This document shows positions 55,085-64,000 of a DNA stretch of 64,000 nucleotides, one piece after another. The translations under genes were made by a program, and so were the position numbers. Source of the stretch: Cristatella mucedo (lineage: Eukaryota; Bryozoa; Phylactolaemata; Cristatellidae); contig WPIO01000004.1 of the NCBI GenBank assembly GCA_009760855.2, positions 14,277,501-14,341,500 on the forward strand, given 5' to 3'. Below the pieces are notes generated by a model. The model saw only the letters and a program-made list of their open reading frames with translations. It had not been told where the DNA came from and did no database searches. Numbering within the stretch: position 1 is the stretch's first letter; each line of letters begins with the position of its first letter.

Positions 55085-55620
55085 ACACGATGAGCAGGAG
55101 GGTTTTTAGTTATACTTGACATATCTAAGGAAAGGTGATGCAAGTTGGCAGGGGGGTTCCAGGCTGTGGGTGCAAAGGAAAAGAAATGGTGGCTTCCAAA
55201 GGATTTGAGATAGGTTATAGCCAAGTTTAGGTATAACTAAACGACCAGAGTAAGAGGAGCAGGTGGTGCAGCGACAGCTCCTGGGGTGAGTAGTTCAGAG
55301 AGATAAGTCAAAGTAAACAATCAATGGGCCCTGTTTTGGCCCAGGGGTTAACGTGCTGGCCTTTGATGGCCGAGGTTAAGGTGGATGCATTTGACGACCG
55401 AGGTCGTCGGTGCAGGTCGGTGCAAGCTCTGCAGCATATGCAAAGCGCCTCGATAGAGATTAAGTTCTCTCAGGGTGCTATATAAATCAATAATGTATAT
55501 TTTAAGGGAAATACAAGTGAGTGAAAGCAACTTGAAATCGATGCACTGCTTGATGTGGAACCAGTGCATACCAGAGAGATTAGTGCAACATGGAAGATGT
55601 AATGCGCACGATTAGCAGAC
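55085..55620 (-). mobile_element. decayed LINE split by a SINE
   Basis: GGGTTCCAGGCTGTGGGTGC and CTTCCAAAGGATTTGAG (about 55,155-55,208) and, past the SINE, AACTTGAAATCGATGCACTGC and GGAACCAGTGCATACCAGAGAG match the minus strand of intact copies in the right order. Confidence 0.7.
55325..55497 (+). mobile_element. tRNA-derived SINE inside a LINE
   Basis: GTTTTGGCCCAGGGGTTAACGTGCTGG is the tRNA-like head. The tail GCAAAGCGCCTCGATAGAGATTAAGTTCTCTCAGGGTGCTATATAAATC matches the SINE at 16,806 and the LINE tail. Confidence 0.75.
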
Positions 55621-56124
55621 CCTGTGGTATCGTAGATAAAGATACATATATGCCTGGCAAAGCACAGACAAAGCACAACTGCCGGGTCACTTTGTGACCT
55701 CCAGCAAAGCTTCCCCTAAGCACCACCCCAATGCTGGCTGAACGAGAGCTGGAAGCTAGCTCTACACTGCGCTGCATGGTCTTTACACGGTCTTTCCGAT
55801 GATCTCATCGGGACCATGATGCTCGGAAACTTTAGCCGAGGGAATGAGAAAAGCTCAACAAAGGATGACTGCAGAAATAGAGCCTCTCGCATGCTCGGAG
55901 GAGACGAATGCAGCAGCCAGCAGGCGACTGGCTGCAGGCAGCATTTGCAGCAGCAATGGTGGCCAAGCTGCTGCTAGCAAAACACCAATGCACCCGACGA
56001 CCTGCAAAGAGGTAGGTCATCTGATGCCCTGCGGCTCGCCGAGCAAGGTCACTAGAAGAAAAGAATTACAGGCAGAGAGTTTGAATGAGCTAGCCGGATG
56101 TTACGTTTTTAGCAGCCAACTTAC
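55621..56124. other. host DNA, intron or downstream exons of the ADAM17-like gene
   Basis: On the minus strand CTACCTCTTTGCAG at about 56,010-56,025 is a good acceptor followed by 48 open codons in the phase required by the exon at 56,125, but the text (LLAAAWPPLLLQMLPAASRL) is not recognisable as an ADAM tail. Left uncalled. Confidence 0.35.
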
Positions 56125-56213
56125 CATGCGCTTTGTCAACATGACCAGCGGTAGCCATAAGATGAGAGAGAATGTCACGATCGTGCCGACGACGTTGTCT
56201 TTCATGAATTGTA
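56125..56213 (-). CDS. ADAM17: ADAM17-like transmembrane exon
   Basis: An 89-base minus-strand exon between the acceptor TTATCATTGTTTTAG and the near-consensus donor CATG|GTAAGTT. In phase (two leading bases) it reads QFMKDNVVGTIVTFSLILWL followed by PLVMLTKRM: a short extracellular stalk end, a hydrophobic membrane span and basic cytoplasmic residues. The pattern F..DN.VG....FSLI.W.P is that of the ADAM17 (TACE) transmembrane segment. ADAM17 is a membrane metalloprotease that releases growth factors and cytokines at the cell surface. The exon lies on the same strand and in the right order after the 62,781 exon, 6.6 kb apart with LINEs between them. At least one exon between is missing by phase. 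Confidence 0.68.
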
Positions 56214-56360
56214 CTAAAACAATGATAAGTCGATAACGGACTGGCAAGCATCCTGGCAGTGGGATCGCACACAGCATCGGCCGTCCCAACAAGGGGTAAA
56301 GAGCCACTGGCAGCACTAGAAGGTAGCCCAAGCTGGCAGCAGTGCCGGCATCTAGGTAGG

Positions 56361-56395
<35 letters not shown>

Positions 56396-56443
56396 ATAAT
56401 ATATAATATAAAAATATATAAATAATATATATATATATATAAT
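56361..56443. repeat. (TA)n microsatellite
   Basis: About 80 bp of imperfect TA with AATA interruptions. Confidence 0.95.
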
Positions 56444-57425
56444 TTAACAAATAACGCCGGGCCTCTGTCTGGCTCGAAGCAGGAGCAGGAACAGCAGCAG
56501 CAGGAGCAGCAGTAGCAGCAGGAGCAGCAGCGCAATGCAGGCGAGTAGTAGGTGGCACCGCGATAATAAAAGTCGGCAGTGGTGGGAAGCCGCAAGCTCA
56601 AGAGCTGGAAGTTTGCAAAACCAACAAAACCAATGGAAACTGGATTTAAGAATCGCTGAATATTGCAGGGGAACCTGCCGCAAGCGATCCTTTGGCTCCT
56701 AGGTGGGGAAGTGGAGTAAAAGGCTAGCCAGTAGCAGAAGAGAGCAGTAAAAAACCCACACTTTGCTAAGTCAAACAGGTAAAGCAGCGCTGTGACCGCT
56801 GGGCTTGCTACGAATAGCTATCCCCAAATCTAGCCAGTTTGCAGCTGCCGAAATTACTGTCAGTGGGCGTGGTCTTCCGGCTAGCAGGCTGGCAGCAGGG
56901 TCAAAGTGCCAAGACTGCTAGCCACCACTGGTCGAACTCAGTGCAGACAATAACCCACTGCAACTATCGAGCCCAGCTGCGATCTAGGTAGCTGCAGCAA
57001 TGCCGGATGTTTCGCAGCATGCTGGCACAAGATCAACGGTGTCTGGCAATGATTGTTGCCATAGAAGTAGCCAAACCAAATAGAGCTGCTGAAGTCCTTG
57101 GGAGGATATCGACGTGCACCGTTGTAATAGCTGTTTAGCAATGACAGCTCGATCTGTTCACTTTGCGTCGGATTCATCTCGCAATAGTATCAATGAAGCA
57201 CAACCACTGCTTCCCTCACAAACTAATTTTTCTGTTTTTCCTAGCTGCCCCAACGATAGAGATACACTCAAACTCGGGACTCTTTTGATTGAGCGGCAAC
57301 AATGTACCCACTGCCCCCACCCACTCCCACCAGCTTGACACGCGAAACAGCTTTCAAGGTAAACATAAGCTTCGAGATATCTGTTTGCTTTTATCAACAC
57401 CCCATAGCTCGAGGTGCAAATACTG

Positions 57426-57427
<2 letters not shown>

Positions 57428-57467
<40 letters not shown>

Positions 57468-57485
57468 AGGGAGGGAAGAAGAGAG

Positions 57486-57556
<71 letters not shown>
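57428..57556. repeat. (GA)n/(GGGA)n microsatellite
   Basis: About 130 bp of GA broken by GGGA units near 57,460-57,475. Confidence 0.97.
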
Positions 57557-57559
<3 letters not shown>

Positions 57560-58900
57560 AACCTAAGGAAACCATGAGCACCACCGTCTTGACCCCACAT
57601 TGAAATTTATCAAACCACAGCGTGCCCTTAGGCCGGAGCATCCACCACAGTAATCGCCTCCAGAAACGTGGCATGCCACGGCAGGTACATGTACAGCAGC
57701 TTGCAGGTGCATGCACAGCAGGCCAAGCTTCATCGATGCATACATTGGCTGGCTAGCCAGTCCTTGCAATGTACCACATATTCTGTGCAAAATCGACTGC
57801 TTTGAAATGCACCCATGGAGAAAGAGATGCAATACGCAGAGGCCAAAAGTGCAAGTTATCGGCATGCTAAAAAGCAAACTACGAGTCTGACGATAAAGTG
57901 CAGCACCTGCTCTAATGAGCTCGCCATGCCTAATGTGACCGACGTGGAATACCTGCTTGGCTTGGCGTCAGGTTCGACAGAAAAGTGAGAAAGCTTATCA
58001 GCTTATCGTGCGTCTGCTTCTGACATACGCCCTGAAAAACGACTTAATGGTGTACAGTCTTATTGTTGCAACTTGGTGAAAGGGACAAAACTGCAGTCTT
58101 TTCGTTCTCACAGTTTACGTAAGAACGGTAGAACACATAACCCTCGAGGCCACGGCAGCATTAGAGATGCTGTGTTTATAGCAGAGGCTGTGTTTACAGT
58201 TTATAGAGCAGTCGGCGATCTACAACTGCTCGACTCTTGCAGCACAATAGAAGTGGCTAGCAGCAACTCACTAAGCAGCCATCATCCCAATGGCAAACAC
58301 TGTTATAATGACGACTACAACAACAGCTGATACCATAGGCTGACAATATCCTCATTCACTAGCTAGTGAGTTTCTGGAGCATGAGAATCGCATCCAGCAA
58401 ACTCGAAACTGTAAACTCCGAAGGAGTAATAACTGGAACACATTTGGCATGCATACAGGTGCCTGACGGCCCCCAATATTTTCTGTACACAATGGTACGA
58501 TGCAGTCTACTCCGGAGCTAAGCTGCATCGAGCCTGCAAACCTGCATCGAGCAGCACACCAATGTGGCTCCTCCACTCTTCGGTTGTCAGGGCAGCCACT
58601 CAGATATCTGCTGGGGCCTGTACAAACTGTCTTCCACAGTGGATGCGGTGGCCATCGCGGTCGTTGCCATGCAATGACAGGTTTTGAAGGTTTCAGGCCA
58701 TGGCCCAGCTATGTACTTGTCTACCACAGACCTCTGGCCACACCCAAGTTTTGCGAACCTGGGTTGCAGCATTGAATCCATGGCTAGGCTTCAACTCTAC
58801 TTACCAAACGCATTATTTATTTCACTTTTTTGTCAACTATCGGTGACCTTCAACCTAGACTTGTCACTAATGCAGGTCATGCTGATTAGTTGAGCACTTT

Positions 58901-59149
58901 TCCGGTGAGCTGCAGTCTGTCACTGCACAAGCTTCCAGTGAAATAACTGTGGTACCTGTACAATCTTGCCTGGAGCACAGACAGCCATTATAGGAGAACA
59001 TTTCGATCTACTAAGGGAGCTGAAGAATGCGGTATTCTAGGCCATGACATGCCTTTTGTCTGTTTCAAAAGTGCCCTGTTTCAATGCTATGGATAAACAA
59101 GTGTTCCAGATTCTAAAAGCAAAAAATCAGCTGCAGCCAAACATCTCTT
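58901..59149. other. intron-like DNA, nothing recognised
   Basis: No repeat or coding signal visible. Confidence 0.4.
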
Positions 59150-60030
59150 GAGAGCTATTAGAAAACCTCAGTCAATGCTGGAACTCAACCAACTCCCCTC
59201 CAGAATTAGACATTGAACTTATCACTGGGCAATCCAATGATCATATCTGATTTTCATGTGAACCTATTCAAATTGAATGATGACATAACCGACCCACTAG
59301 TTGTAGGCAAGCCGAGTGTTACTCAGAAATCGGTAATCCTTAATCCTCAAAATGGGCTCTGAGAGCATATATACTGCAGCATCTTCAAGCCATCTGGGAG
59401 TCCAGTTCTAAAGTGACCATATACTAGATGACACATCAACCACCCCCTTTCCGTCAAGTCTGCCTTCTTTCAGCTAAGCACCAGTGCACAAATTTGGGTC
59501 TGCTTAGGGAAAGAAAACCATAGTAAAACAGCGCTTGATATTCTGACTTGACTTCTGTTGTAACTCTTTAGGCACAGGTCTTCCTGCCAGTACAATAAGA
59601 TGCCTCAAGTTGATGTAGAACTCCACCGCTAGGCTGTCTGTTGCGAATGTTGCAACTGCCACATCAACCTCTTCTCGCAGACATGCATTAGTACCCCATC
59701 AACCAATTTATCGTATTCAAAGTTATCCTTCTCAGGCTTAGTGTCAAACCATCTGCTCTTGTGGCTCAGCCAGTTTAGCTGTGCATCTGATCAACCTCAA
59801 ATCCTTTGGAGACCGTGCCTTCAGTTTGCATGGTCCCAAAGCCTGGAACTGACTACCATCTGACGGCAAGTCATCACCTGACTTCACAGTTTGTCCTTTG
59901 TATGCTAATACAAGTAGATGCTGACACTGGATTTTGTCCCTTACTACTCGACATGCCTTCTTCCAGAATATGCAAAGGGTCTAGAAAGAGATTTGGTTCT
60001 CATAGGGTACTAGATAAATGTCTGTAACTA
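59150..60030 (+). mobile_element. decayed LINE copy
   Basis: Starts near TGAATGATGACATAACCGACC (KLNDDkT region), with CAAGCCGAGTGTTACTCAGAAA, AAAGCCTGGAACTGAC and the tail ATGCAAAGGGTCTAGAAAGAG matching intact copies in order. Heavily mutated. Confidence 0.75.
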
Positions 60031-60290
60031 AAACTATTTTCTTGTTATTTTTATCTTTATTACTTTTATTCTTACGAATGCCTAGTCCGGATTTTAGCCA
60101 GAGTCGATAGATTGTGAGCGACTATTGTAAGTCCACTCAAGAGTCTAAAGCCCCCGACTTGAGTAGCAACAATCCTCAATGCAGTCCCACCCTCACCAAA
60201 GACTCGACAAGGATCCTATCGGCTATCGGTCAAAGTTCAGCAAGGTCCGAAGGAGAAAAATATCTGAGTATAGTATCAACAATCCTAAAT
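60031..60290. other. sequence between two LINE relics
   Basis: Includes an interrupted T-rich tract and no recognised feature; part may belong to the following LINE. Confidence 0.35.
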
Positions 60291-61140
60291 TTGGGACCGC
60301 ACCTTGACCAAAGATGTCTTGGTAATGTGCAAACCAAGAGTCAGTCAGAAATTGGAAAAGGTGTCCTGTTCCAAAGTGACCTTTCATTAGACGACCACAT
60401 CAACAGCATGGTCAAGTCTGCCTACTACAGCTACATAACATCGCTAAAATTCGGGCTTGCTTATACACGGATACTACATCTAAATTGGTCCACGGATTAG
60501 TGACATCTCGTCTCAGCTTCTGTAACTCACTGGTTGATGGTCTACAGGCTTGTGCAATCAGGTGCTTACAGTTGGTGCAAAACTCTTCAGCTAAGTATGT
60601 CTTGAGCGTTGCAGTTGCCACATCACACCAGTTCTTGTCGACCTGAACTGGCTCCCAATCAAGAAGCGTATAGACTTCAAGGCTCTGTCACTCACTTTTA
60701 GGTCCCTCCATTCTTTGGCTCCACCCTACATATCAGATCTATTCCCCCCACCGGGCCAGGCATCGTGCCACTCACTTTCCCGAATCAAATCGTTCAGCCG
60801 CACCTCGTGCATACCTCAAATCCTTTGGAGACCGCAGCTTTAATTCGTATTTGCCCAAAGCCTGGAACTCACTTCCGAGTGTTTCGACATCCCCTGAATT
60901 AATAACATTTAAAATTAATCTAAAAATGCATTTACTTATCACAGCAATCAGTGGGTCCATGTGCATGCTGCCACTACTAATAAATTTTCATGCTAACCCT
61001 ATGCATATCACCTCTAACCATGTTGTGCTTGTTGACATTGAGCATGCTACCACTAATCATTTGATCATGCTTTATTTATAGTACCTAGAGAAAGATTAAG
61101 TTCTTTAAGGGTGCTATAAAAAGTATTATTGTTATTTTCA
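60291..61140 (+). mobile_element. decayed LINE copy
   Basis: CCAAAGTGACCTTTCATTAGACGACCAC, CATCGCTAAAATTCGGGCTTGC, GACATCTCGTCTCAGCTTCTG, GCCCAAAGCCTGGAACTCAC and a shortened tail with TATTATTGTTATT follow the intact copy at 42,246-43,080. The 3' part is deleted before the usual AAGCGCC tail. Confidence 0.85.
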
Positions 61141-62213
61141 ATATAGCAGAGAATCTGATGATCGATGTACTTTCAGGGGACTTCACCACAAGGTGAAGAG
61201 CAAACACAACATACACTGAAGCACGGAAAAAATACATAGCAGGTATAGCCATGGAAGCAAAATTGTCATAATGAAGTACTACTTAATGAACCACTGATTG
61301 CTTAGCAACAAGGAAATACATGTTCGCGTCAAAGAAATCACTAGAATCGTACCTGACTGCCAGTATGATACCACAAAAGCAAGCTTTGCGAAAATACACC
61401 TGCAAACGCCTTTCCATGGAACAAGGAGGTCAATAATACAGAAACATGGGAGATGTAAAATTTCAAGGAGTTGTCATGCATTAGACATTCTCGTGTATTC
61501 ATTCAATTGTCTGGTGATGTGTGGTGCTAAGCATTAGTTCAGCAGACGGGTCAGTTAATATCTTTTGGAACATTTTTCCAAGCTATTTCTGTTACAGGGA
61601 CAAGTACTGCCCTGCCAGGATATGCTAAGTACCTAGAAAGAGATTTTGATCACTCATTATGCTATACAGAGCCAGCAGGTCAGCATCACCCGTGTCTGTA
61701 GCTGTGGCCAGTTAACCGTGTTATGGCCGATGAGAAATTTCGAGAAGTAGATCGATTGTATGACGACTGACAAGGATAACTGTCTGTGCCAGTGTAGCGC
61801 ACATCGACGCAAGGTCGCACAATCTGCGTCAGAAATGCTAACACAGTACAGATATAGCATGGGCACAGCCGTGCTGCACAATGTGCTCTCCGAGTCTTCC
61901 CACGCACATGCACCCCTGACCCCTGGCCGGTACCCCTGTTGGGGCTGCCCAGAGATAAGAGAGGCACTGAGACACTAGAGGCACTGACATGTGATTTTTG
62001 CTTGCTTTGGCCTGTTAAACACACCCCTTGAGCTGTGCATGCATACACGTGAGCAGATCTCGTGCACACACACACATTGCCCACATACACGCACACAAAT
62101 CTGAACCCTAGCATTTCGTTTAGCCACTAGGCTACACTTTGCTATGCAAACTAGATACTCGGCCGAGCAAAGGCCGGCGGCAGCACGATCAAGTCGTGAG
62201 TCAGCAGGGTAAT
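61141..62213. other. intron-like host DNA
   Basis: A LINE-type tail fragment lies at 61,620-61,675 (GCTAAGTACCTAGAAAGAGATTTTG). A minus frame at 61,686-62,114 is open but unrecognised. No convincing splice sites. Confidence 0.4.
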
Positions 62214-62645
62214 AATAAAAATAATAATAATGCACTTGATAAAGCGCCCTCAGATAACTCAATCTCTTTCTAGGCGCTTTACATTTACTGCAAAGGAAAA
62301 TGCAATTGAATGGTGAGTAATATCATGCTTGATAAACAACATGAATAACATGGTTAGATGTGACATGCACAGGGTCAGCATGCAAATGTGGTTAGTGGCA
62401 GCATGCACAGTGTCAGCACGCATAAGCACATGAAGGACGAATCACAGGAACCCACTAAATGCTGTCATGAATAGTTGCATATTTAATTTCTCTTTAAATG
62501 TGGTCAAGTCAGGGGATGTTGCAATGCAAGTCAGGAGTGAGTTCCAGTCTTTGGGAGCATACTAACTAAATGCAGGGTCTCCAAAGGATTTGAGGTTTGT
62601 ACGAGGTATTGGTAGACTGTTGGGTTCCAAAAAGGAGGTGGTACG
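62214..62645 (-). mobile_element. 5'-truncated LINE
   Basis: The tail ATAATAATAATGCACTTGATAAAGCGCCC is followed by CTTTACATTTACTGCAAAGG, TGCTGTCATGAATAGTTGC and AGTCTTTGGGAGCATACTAAC, the minus-strand order of the 42,017 family, and it is cut at about 62,645. Insertion lies within an intron of the ADAM17-like gene. Confidence 0.88.
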
Positions 62646-62780
62646 ATGTACTTGCATACCAGTGCAATTCTGGATGGTCGAGCGACTAAATTGACCGACC
62701 ATGTGGGGATATTTTGCCATGTATTGGAACATGGGAGCCGCTTAGAACACAGCACGATGAGTGTAAGTGCATATACCAAC

Positions 62781-62998
62781 CTCGGAGTCACAATAACCGA
62801 CAGAGCATGGTGTGTCCTGCTTCATAGTGATAAAGTCTCCCTCCCACTTGTAAGCATCGAAAGCCAGAGAGCCATCCTTCCTGCAGTGTCTACTCGTGTC
62901 GTTGGCGCAGGGATGGGCCAACGAATCGTACAGCGCAGGGGTGAGAACTGCACATGGCTCTCCTGATCGCTGACAGCAGACGCGGCATCTGTTGGACA
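62781..62998 (-). CDS. ADAM17: ADAM17-like membrane-proximal Cys-rich exon
   Basis: A 218-base minus-strand exon between the acceptor GCCCTCTCTTGTCCAG and the donor CCGAG|GTTGGT, two leading bases then 72 codons. It contains SNRCRVCCQRSGEPC, then an insert with LAHPCANDTSRHCRKDG, and KQDTPCSVGYCDSE. CxVCC followed by PC.vGyCD is the hallmark of the membrane-proximal domain of ADAM17 and, less closely, ADAM10. This domain binds substrate and regulates shedding. Upstream exons (propeptide, catalytic and disintegrin parts) must lie beyond the right edge of the window. The donor is usable but not ideal (GTTGGT). Confidence 0.68.
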
Positions 62999-63534
62999 CT
63001 GGACAAGAGAGGGCAAAAGCACCAGCTTCGGCAATGAACAGTTGTAGCAAAGATGAATAACAGTGCAGGAAAGCTGCAGTATGCAAAAAGCAGCTCGTTC
63101 TATTGCAATTTATAAAAGGTACAACTAAATCATCATAAGAAAGAGTAAAACATACATATCAAATTATGGTCTATCCCTAACAGCAGGTGCAGTTCATCCA
63201 GTGATGGCAATCCAACAGATGTATCCATGACCAGCAAGCAGTGAGACACCAGAAGAAACCATCACACCCTTATTAAGTTCAATTTAAAAGCTAATCACAC
63301 TTTTGATGATGAATAATGTTAATTATGTAAGCTGGTCAGCTCACACGAGCCAGGGCTTAAAGACAGATTGGTAGCAAAAAATGAGGCATGGAAAGCAAAG
63401 CTAATAATTAAGAGTGAGCATGTAGTTAATAACTACCGCAGTAATTAATCTTCAGCCAGGTTCAAGCTCACTGTTTGCATACCCAATGAAAACATTGTCA
63501 GCAGCAGAGTGTCCTCTCTGTCCATTCTGTCTCC

Positions 63535-63591
<57 letters not shown>

Positions 63592-63767
63592 TCCCTCTTC
63601 TCTCTCTATTGCTCTCTCTCTCTCTCACCACATCGGTCTGGTTATCTGTATATTCCTTCTCCATCTACTCTCACACATTCCTCTCTCTTCCCATGCTCTC
63701 CAGTCTTCTACCTCTATTCGTGACCGCACGTGACAATACCAGTAGCACAGGAGCTGGAGGGTGAGAG
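62999..63767. other. probable intron of the ADAM17-like gene
   Basis: AT-rich with a CT microsatellite; no coding text recognised. Confidence 0.4.
63538..63640. repeat. (CT)n microsatellite
   Basis: About 50 bp of perfect CT, then imperfect CT-rich sequence. Confidence 0.96.
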
Positions 63768-63910
63768 AGGGGGTTTGGCCCAGAGGTGAAGGTGCTAGAC
63801 CTTATCAGGTCTGGCTGAGGTCGTGAGCTCGAGCCCGTGGCATATGTGAAGTGCCTGAATAGACCTAAAGTTCTCTTAGGGTGCTATACAAACGAATTAA
63901 ATTATATATA
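63768..63910 (+). mobile_element. tRNA-derived SINE with LINE-like tail
   Basis: GGTTTGGCCCAGAGGTGAAGGTGC (A-box side), GAGGTCGTGAGCTCGAGCCC (B box) and GTGAAGTGCCTGAATAGACCTAAAGTTCTC then GGTGCTATACAAACG repeat the 16,806 SINE in full. Confidence 0.78.
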
Positions 63911-64000
63911 GCAACCGAGTACCAGAGAAGAGTTGGGGGGTTGCCGAGGAGGGCAGGGGAGCACAGAAAGTCAGAGGGAGTAGGACAAAGTAGGGGTATA

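Larger units (their letters stand above)
56214..58900. other. probable intron of the ADAM17-like gene
   Basis: Contains TA and GA microsatellites, CAG-rich patches at 56,480-56,535 and no recognisable coding text. Minus-strand frames at 57,158-57,400 and 58,352-58,576 are open without family similarity. Confidence 0.4.

Noticed and set aside
58805-58866. Possible ADAM17-like exon ending EINNAF before the donor GTTTG|GTAAGT (minus strand)
   Set aside because: The spacing to the next exon's stalk residues is attractive, but the frame contains a TGA, the acceptor is poor, and the leading phase does not fit the 62,781 exon.

Overview
The window is animal (metazoan) nuclear DNA. Three things indicate this: many 5'-truncated, mutually nested CR1/L2-type LINE copies with matching tRNA-derived SINEs, long dinucleotide microsatellites (GA, CA, TA, CT), and intron-separated exons. 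Two minus-strand exons carry the membrane-proximal and transmembrane parts of an ADAM17-like sheddase. The species cannot be named from this; an aquatic invertebrate would fit.

Layout. 1-18,700: host DNA. A chain of small candidate plus-strand exons lies between 4,381 and 7,762, two old LINE relics at about 9,850-11,010 and 15,930-17,330, a SINE at 16,806, and a GC-rich block at 13,000-14,250. 18,716-45,914: one large Polinton/Maverick-type (adintovirus-like) integrated DNA virus, about 27 kb as it stands and about 22 kb without later insertions. 46,000-64,000: host DNA packed with LINE/SINE debris, with the ADAM17-like exons at 62,781-62,998 and 56,125-56,213.

The Polinton is bounded by inverted repeats of about 445 bp and holds a recognisable virus gene set: protein-primed family B DNA polymerase, retrovirus-like integrase, adenain-type protease, A32/FtsK-HerA packaging ATPase, major capsid protein, a probable penton-like minor capsid protein, a phospholipase A2-like protein, a YqaJ-type exonuclease, two AP2-type endonuclease-like genes (one HNH-AP2), and three fibre-like genes built of phage-tail-like repeats. 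Every core gene is broken by stops, frameshifts, catalytic substitutions or LINE insertions, so this is a fossil. A 2.36 kb LINE splits the capsid gene, a 0.8 kb LINE and a 220 bp pentanucleotide array split the polymerase, and a 1.06 kb LINE is fused in frame to a fibre gene.

The most notable signal is a shared start-site motif, TATATAGA directly followed by ATG, in front of many element genes on both strands. Twice it forms a 10 bp palindrome that is the entire spacer between two divergent start codons. It looks like the promoter/transcription-start system of the virus. Other points of note are coding sequence inside the terminal repeats, a displaced terminal segment with a hairpin at the left end, and non-standard cargo (YqaJ nuclease, HNH-AP2 genes).
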